NCBI GenBank assembly: GCA_037176905.1
Contig: JBBBWG010031676.1
Span: 5,158-44,526, forward strand
DNA length: 39,369 bases
Source: Azolla pinnata
Taxonomy: Eukaryota > Streptophyta > Polypodiopsida > Salviniales > Salviniaceae
Reading direction: 5' to 3'
Part shown: positions 32,677 to 39,369 of the stretch, piece after piece
How the letters are laid out: each line of letters starts with the position of its first letter
Numbering within the stretch: position 1 is the first letter of the stretch
Notes under the pieces: model-generated
What the model saw: the letters and a program-made list of their open reading frames with translations, nothing else
What the model was told of the DNA's origin: nothing
Databases searched by the model: none
Translations under genes and position numbers: made by a program

Positions 32677-33290
32677 TTAAAAACGAGCAATCAAGGCATT
32701 GATGGTGCGATTAAGTCCTAAAAATTCCAGCATTGTAATTAGCAAAGGATGGAATTAGCGCATCGTTTATGAGCAAGATCTTCATTGGGCTCGAAGCCAA
32801 GCGATGAGAAGTCTTTGTGTTTTAATCAGGCAATCCGGAGTTCGTATTAAGTGAGACATTAAGGCATCAATGGTTTGATTAATCATTCAATAGTAATTAG
32901 GAAAATTATGAGGTTAGGGAATGATCGATTAAGATATTCACTGATAAGGTATTCATGGGGCAACAGGTCTTTGGTTATTGATCAAGCGATCCATAGTTTA
33001 TGATACGCGAGCAATCAACGCATTAGCGACAATGCGATTAAGCACTTAATCTCCGGGATAGAAATTAGGAAAGGACGAGATTAGGACGCATCGTCCATTT
33101 AAGATCATGATCGAGACCAAAAGACTAGAGCAACAAGTGACAAGAAGTCGTTGCGTTCTAATCAGGCATTAGCAGAGCTTTTACTAAGCGAGAAATGAAG
33201 GGCATCAACAGTTGTGATTAAGCGCTACTAAAGGTTTGGCAAAGGAATTAGGAAACGACGAGATTTTCGGGGCATCGTCCATCAAAGAGC
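32677..33290. repeat. Degenerate ~170-bp tandem repeat, about four copies
   Basis: Three landmarks recur in the same order: a GCAATCAA(G/C)GCATT..TGCGATTAAG block at 32687, 32855 (decayed), 33010 and about 33190; a TAATTAGGAAA(G)GA(C)GAGATTAG block shortly after; and an AAGTC(T)TTG..TTTTAATCAGGCA block at about 32809, 32967 and 33147. Using the GCAT(T/C) anchor at 32696, 32864, 33020 and 33202, periods are 168, 156 and 182. The copies are heavily diverged. The period is in the nucleosome-sized range typical of plant satellites. Confidence 0.65.
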
Positions 33291-35462
33291 AGTATTGTGA
33301 CCATGGGCATGAAGTGTCGGTCGACTGTTTCCTAGATCAGAGTTAAGTCGATTTGGCTTCTAGTCGATCATCGTCTAGAAAGAAACAAGCCATCATCGCT
33401 TTCTTCTGCACATGGCCTCCGAACAGAGGCCTAGAGAGCCCACCCCGTAGAACCGTAGAAACAGAACCTCACAATTCTTCAAGCTAGGATCGTAGCCAAT
33501 GCAAGGGACGAAAATTCGTGCAATCGTATTCTGCAGGATGATGCCGATGTAGCAACCAACAGAACCCAACATTGACTCGTCTTTTCCGACTGTGACAACA
33601 GTCTTCTCGATCCTTTTCCACACATACGTCTCTTGTTTTGTCGAATGCTAATCTTTCGTATCGACCTCTTCCATCAGACGCTTGCTTGTCCTGGTAATCG
33701 AGACACCCGGTCTCGGCCAGTTCTGGTCGAGCTTCTAGAAACATCGTATAAACGTTGGATGTGAACCCTATCCAAGTCGACGTCATCATCTGATCCGCGC
33801 CGTCGACGATGGCTCCATCTTATGTTTTATTTCCTTACCCAAAATCGTCAACGAAAGCAACACACATGCATGCATGCAAATTCATGCACATACATGCGAA
33901 TTGGGTCCCATACGACTTCTTCTTCTCGTTACAGATTCGCGGCCTTGCTAACATCAGATAGAGGTAGTGGGCATTTTAAGAACAAATTCATACTTACAAC
34001 TATGCCACCAATACAAGGGTAAGGTAGAACAATAAGACTCCATTTCTGATAATGCAACCCATCTGTTATATTTACAAGGGCAAGGACTTGTGAGCAAAAG
34101 ATATGGAATGGTCACATACAAGTGGGCTAAAGTGCAATAATAATCACACTATGTATAAACATATAGATAGCATATATATGCATTGTAATGAGAGGAATAC
34201 CTGCCTCATTCCTCTATACAAGTGGTGTGGGGAAATTGCACTCCCAAAATGCCAGTACTCATGTATTGCACCAGTTATGACATTACACTGAGCTAGATAA
34301 CATAAATTGGACAGACTAAAACTCGTTAGTCCAACATGTCAGAATAGCATGGCTATAATTCCCATCCATTACAACAAAAGGATATGAAAAGAATGTGGTA
34401 AAGTGCCAAACTAGAACCATATAAAAAACATTCTCAAAATGGTAAAGTATAACAACACATACCCACGAGTTTGAAGAAGAAGGCAATCGGTCCACCATGT
34501 GTTGTCTCACCCATCGCCTTAAGCTACGACTCCCTCGCATCCTGATGCCAGATTTGTATTAGCCATATAAATGTGATTAAATCCCACAGGGTTAGCCACT
34601 ACCAGTTTCCTCCGGCATCTCAATCTTTCTACGGCGCATTGCCTCTGCTCATTTCCTGCATTAACCATCTCTGAAATCCTTGTCCACGCAATATCACCAC
34701 GACATTGAGTGCATAAAAAACAGTAACTTTTCCAACACTTTGCAATGTAACCGATCACATATAGCTGTGTCCCATAAAATCCAGATCTAAGCATTATTCG
34801 TCATCATTTAGCATAATAATCAAGAGTATAGTTGCATGCGTTGATGGATAATACATAAGAGGGCACTGCTGCTTCGGCTCCATTTTACATTATCAATTTA
34901 TTCACAATATCACATCAAGTACACATTTCGCTATATGCCAACCCGTTACTCCTTGCCAGACATTTGATGGACAACCTGCAGCCATGACATGCCACAATTT
35001 CCCATGGTTAAAATAGCTTGTAAAAATAAGTGATCGCATCAAAGCTGACTCGCACTATTCTAACTATGATATCCTCGTAATTATAACCCTCTCGATATAA
35101 GCTGAACTGCCTTTTATTGAAATACCCGGTATGCAAGGACGTGTGTACATCATAGAAGCTCAAAATCAGCAATAGAATGGGCCCAAGGGACACGTGGACA
35201 TGTGAGAAGCCCGTAGTTGTGAGGTTCAGAAAGTTTGCATGCACTTTTATTCCTTCGCATATTGTTTCTATTATTTTGAATTTCCTTTATTAGAATCCCC
35301 GCAAAGGAAAAGAGATCCAACGTGTGTTTAAACTTCCAAGAGAGAATGACCTAACGTAGTGAACATGGCCAAGTCCACACTGCACAGCGAGGATCGAACT
35401 CAGGTTTACCCTATTTAATATTACACTATTTAGAAAGCGAGAGCGGGAGAGACTTATTTACT
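33291..35462. other. No gene recognised
   Basis: Short open frames on the minus strand (33393-33789) and elsewhere have no motif I can name. I looked here specifically for a RING exon (CPIC..CGH..C..CPICR type) that could complete the vWA gene on the minus strand and saw none. A small TGCATGCATGCA tract lies at about 33866-33880. A SINE-like box B word is present near 35388. Confidence 0.45.
35384..35412 (-). mobile_element. Possible SINE box B remnant
   Basis: On the minus strand the sequence reads ACCTGAGTTCGATCCTCGC, close to the box B (GGTTCGANNCC) environment of plant tRNA-derived SINEs. No box A, tail or target-site duplication was found. A chance match is quite possible. Confidence 0.2.
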
Positions 35463-38060
35463 CTATTTAGTAGAAAATGATCGACAGAGCGATACAGGTG
35501 CATTCCTATACTGAACCGCCCCACAAGTATTTGGATAACTGCAAGAATGCCAGGTTAAGAATATGTCCTCAATACCATATACATAACCACATATGAGAGG
35601 GCGAGAGAATACGGCTATATACTTGGCACTTTGCAAATACTTGATGGCCAGGTATTGTTTCGGAATCTCCATCAATGCCGCCATCGCAAATGCTGCCTCC
35701 TTACAAGCTGGGCTTTTCTGGCTTGACATAATCTCCGTGTAATTCACAAACTGCAAAGCATTTCCTACAATACTGAAGTTCTGCTGGAATTTCGAAAGGA
35801 CAGCTCAGAAGATATTCATAGAAGAGGTGGCATTAACCTGGAAATTGTCAAAACGACGCTTGGGTATCGCATTGTCAAACACATGCATCATATTCCAAGG
35901 TCCATCTCCAACTCCCACCATCACAATTGACAGCGGATAGTTGCTATAATGCACCACAAAACACTCAAATTACGGAAACAAAACTGAGACCTTTATGCTA
36001 ATTATGGAAAGTTATATCCACCTTGCCTCAACAATTGCATCGATCGTAGCTTTTTCCTGCTGGCTCGGCCTTCCCATGCCCATTCCAATGTTTCCAGTTA
36101 CCTAAGTCAGTTTTTATCGAAATCGCTTTCAACTTTATACACTTCCATACATTGACCCTTGAAGAGTCACATGTAAACGCTTCTGGACATATTTCATTTT
36201 CCCAAAATGCAAATGAAAGTGTAGAACACCTCTGATTTGAAGGTTTTGCATTACACAAAATAATAGAAATGTGGAAGAAAATGCATCATCTAGTTGTTGT
36301 GACTATACATAAAGATTGGCACAATTTGTTGATCACCTGCCCATCAGCAATGATTACAAGTATGTGGTATTGGTTTCCAGATGATTTCACAATGTCTATT
36401 GCAGCACGTATGGCCGGTGCAAATGATGTTGGCCCTTTGAAACAAGAAGTTATTCAGGTAATTAGTAGTATATAAATGAGCTCTTAAATAAACACTAGCT
36501 AAATAGTATATATATGTTATATTAAGTTACAGCCTCTAACTGATCGACTATGCTCAGTTTACCTGAGAGTGTCAAGCAAGGCAACAACTGCCTGTAGCGC
36601 ACTAAGGCTCCTTGAATACCAGCACAGGGCTGGTTGTTGCTGTAAAAGTTGAATACCCCCTGGTCATGTGTAGTTACTGCAAGTAAAACCAGGAAGGATG
36701 AGTATGAAGCTTTTACATGTTTCCTGGATGGTTAAAAACAGGGAATCCTAGATTCTAAGGCCTTGGGAAAGTAAATCAATTTGTCAAAGAGAAATGGTGG
36801 AAGCTTAAGGATGGTAATACTACCTTGACTAATTAGCTAATCTGATTAGCTACTTCAAATATAGTAGCTAATGAGCTTATGCCAAAAAACTATATGTAAA
36901 CCAGTTTATTCAATATAATCAAATATCTAAAAAGGTCACATTATAATAAGCTAGAAGTTTATCTTTAAACTTATCAGATTTAATCTTGTGGCCTAAATAA
37001 CATGGACTTGTTGAGGCTAGTTAGCAACTTTCCAGACGAGCTATCAGTGTTCCTATTCTCATGCTTTCACCCACATACAACAAATAGCAACCATGCATTG
37101 ATTGGCAAATTTTCAGCGCATGAAAGAAACAACTAACATACCATCACCAAAACCAAAGCAAGGGATTTGGTTATCCTCATCAAATTCCGCAAGTGTCTTT
37201 GCAATTATTGTCATTGCATGTTCATAGGGGTTCATCCTGCATGGTGAGAGAGAGTGAAGGCTCTCTCCATCAAAACTGTGTTTACCTGTGAAAAGTTATG
37301 GACAACAGAAGTTGAGTGCTAATAAAATTTATTGATTGAAATGTTACCAATGTTGTGGTTGTGAAGAGAAATGATTTTTCCTAGTACCAGTACTTAAACC
37401 TCGACAGATCATCATTGTAAAATCCCACAGGAAACAGAGAGAAAATGCTAAGCATCATATCACCATGGTACTAAGTACATAAACATACAAAAATGCATGT
37501 GCACTTGTAGTACAAAAATCTGAATATCATAGATAGCCACATCATGAGCAACACATGTCTGACCAGTACATGAAGACTCAAGCACGTGTACAATAAGAAA
37601 ACCTCACTGTCATTGACAGCTAACATCAAAGCAATCATACATGTGACGATATGAAAACACACAGATTGAACTTGTCAAAACACGCATCGTAAGCTTATGG
37701 TATGGGAGCACTCGGGTGCATATGGATCTCATGAATTTACTCTATCCAGACAAGCTGCTAGTAATGGCACACTTTGCATGAATTCACAAACAAGAATTAC
37801 CTGTCCATTCATTGCTCTTAGTGAAATCGATGGCAAGAATCAAGTTTGATGATTCGAGTCCAGAAGCGCGAAGAGCTTCTGTAACCTATAGTGTAAAGGT
37901 ATAAGAACCTCACATTGTCAATGTTTGATGACAGAAACACCCCTCGCTATAAGAGCATAAAGGTTTCTCAGCAAAATCATACCTAGGTAAAAGAAACACT
38001 CACAGCATTTACCTGGTAAATGTCCGTATACTCATCACCGATGGGACCAAGGCACACCAT
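35463..38060 (-). CDS. vWA (copine/RGLG-type) protein, no RING domain seen
   Basis: Coding exons on the minus strand: 38060-38013, 37885-37801, 37285-37142, 36676-36563, 36434-36337, 36101-36022, 35943-35838, 35750-35463; 963 bases, 320 residues, every junction GT-AG and in phase. The vWA core matches plant RGLG ubiquitin ligases: [23 protein letters not shown]36-x-T38-x-S40 in [37 protein letters not shown] with T133, [49 protein letters not shown] and [13 protein letters not shown] proteins are membrane-linked E3 ligases acting in auxin, ABA and drought responses. Here the N terminus is only [16 protein letters not shown] (in-frame TAG just upstream), lacking the myristoylated start, and no C-terminal RING follows. 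The last ~55 residues are unlike the family and may be intron read-through; a donor such as CAA/GTATAT could lead to an exon I did not find. The 3' end is therefore uncertain. Confidence 0.82.
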
Positions 38061-38974
38061 ATTCTATGACTAGCGAATCTGAAAAAGACGCAGAATAAAG
38101 GCATTCATTTGAGGATGCAGATCTGTTCTCTGAGTTCGTTGCCCAACAGATATGTGAATAGCATGATACTAGAGTTCATCAGTGAACGTTCTGGGACTCC
38201 TTCATCATGTTTTACAGGGAATGCAACATAAAACATCACAAGGCTGACAACTTCACCCCTGGATATCACAGAAGGTGTTACCCATTTAAATTGATAGTGC
38301 AGATATGTGCATGCTTCTGATTCAATTTTCACCAGTATGCTTGATGATCAGGTTACATAGAATCAGGGTTTATATGAATATGCATCGCATGTTGTGAAAT
38401 CCACATGCACATAACTCGAGATTCAATTGTCATACAAGGATATGGTACAAAGATTTCAAATATTTTGAAAGTATGAGATACTTAAAAACGCATACATATT
38501 GAATATGTTCATGATTACTGCATACTTCCATAGTCCATTAGAATAGACGATTCTAGAGGAGAAGGTCTCGTGAATCAAGGCCGCAAACATTTTCATAACA
38601 TGAAGGTGCTTCCAAGACAAATCAATAAGAAACAAGAAATTATTTTCACCATAGGCTATCTTCCAAATTGGAGAACAAAATACACATCAAACAGCCTTTA
38701 AAGATCAGGTCTTTCCTTTTTCCTTTTAATCTTGTGCATTGCATCACTACACCATACAAGTTTCTGCATAAACCTGAAGCAAAAACCTGAACAATTCTAC
38801 ATGCTTTGCATAAGGGAAGACAAATAACACGAGAACAAAAAGAGAGCTGTGCATCGACAAGCAAGCCATCGGGAAACGTTGGAAGCGAACTAATAGCACA
38901 ACGGATCTAAGGACCAAAAAAATAGAGATAAGCAAAGCTGAAGTGCAGGCTCACAGGGGAACAAGATATATGAC

Positions 38975-39020
38975 CTGGAGGATTGGCCAAAGACGCTCGT
39001 TTTTTGCACGGATTTTCTGT
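38975..39020 (-). other. Inferred 5' UTR exon of the vWA gene
   Basis: About 30 bases downstream of the TATA box on the minus strand a short non-coding exon would end CTCCAG/GTCATA at 38975, joined to the acceptor TTTTTCAG at 38086-38079. The second exon starts at 38078 with 18 non-coding bases before ATG 38060. Purely inferred from signals. Confidence 0.4.
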
Positions 39021-39045
39021 GTGCATCGTGATCTGCAGAGAGACG

Positions 39046-39056
39046 CCTTTATATGC
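39046..39056 (-). promoter_or_regulatory. TATA box for the vWA gene
   Basis: Minus strand reads GCATATAAAGG, with TATAAA at 39053-39048. It is a strong match to the plant TATA consensus and correctly oriented, about 1 kb from the start codon because of a leader intron. Confidence 0.55.
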
Positions 39057-39204
39057 AGATTTGCAAGCGAGAAACGAATCGGAATCGACGCCGGAGTGCG
39101 AGCTGGGGACGGGGAAATGATCGAGGGGCGAATGATTTCCGGCACGCGCACTTCTGATGCTCATTCCCGCTCCCTTTCTTCCGCCTGAAAACGAGTTTGA
39201 ATCT

Positions 39205-39369
39205 CACGCCACGCATGCACACATACACATGCACATACATACATGCACACATACATCCATGCATGCATGCATGCATCACATGTATGTATGCGCATGTGCA
39301 TCAGGTGCATGTGCATGTGCATCAGGTGCATGTGTGCATGTGCATGTGCATGTGCATGTGCATGTGCAT
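39205..39369. repeat. CATA/TGCA and GTGCAT microsatellite at window edge
   Basis: ACATACATGCACACATACAT sequence at 39220-39256, a TGCATGCATGCA run to 39278, then a GTGCAT hexanucleotide repeat with interspersed CAGGTGCAT units from 39290 to the end of the window. It continues beyond the window. Confidence 0.9.

Noticed and set aside
33393..33789. Two overlapping minus-strand frames of 76 and 101 codons
   Set aside because: No recognisable motif, no continuity with the vWA gene, and no phase-compatible splice sites to it were found.

Overview
The window is nuclear DNA of a flowering plant. It holds five protein-coding loci, all from plant or general eukaryotic families, with GT-AG introns, long AT-rich introns and very many microsatellites and minisatellites. 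The GC-rich, codon-biased ERF next to AT-rich neighbours leans towards a monocot, possibly a commelinid, but this is only an inference and the species cannot be fixed. Two runs of N (14468-14567 and 27426-28301) are assembly gaps.

Layout. 1-2969: no recognisable gene; an ATGC/GT minisatellite field, a G-box plus GATAAG cluster, a possible SINE fragment, CA/TA repeats and a GATA repeat that runs almost to the first start codon. 2970-4403 (+): single-exon AP2/ERF factor (DREB A-5, Nakano group II type) whose AP2 domain is split by about 77 extra low-complexity residues. 4404-14908: long gene-poor stretch with microsatellites, a small inverted telomere-motif cluster and the first gap. 14909-18782 (+): five-exon Alfin-like PHD-finger gene. 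20219-24329 (+): six-exon LanC-like (GCR2/GCL) gene whose first intron appears to be GC-AG. 26681-30862 (-): six-exon bHLH gene of the UNE12/LRL clade, with minisatellites in its first and last introns, the latter running into the second gap. 30863-35462: bHLH upstream region with GAA repeats, an AT-rich tract, a decayed ~170-bp tandem array and no recognised gene. 35463-38060 (-): a von Willebrand A (copine/RGLG-type) gene with no visible RING, preceded by a 5' UTR intron and a TATA box at 39048-39053. The right edge is another TGCA/GTGCAT microsatellite.

The genes do not form a pathway or cluster. They are ordinary neighbours: two DNA-binding transcription factors, a histone-mark reader, a LanC-like enzyme and a vWA protein. 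The most unusual biology is repeat-driven: simple-sequence expansion inside a DNA-binding domain, and arrays lodged in introns and leaders. All exon junctions were placed by hand from splice consensus, reading phase and family resemblance; no transcript or database evidence was available.
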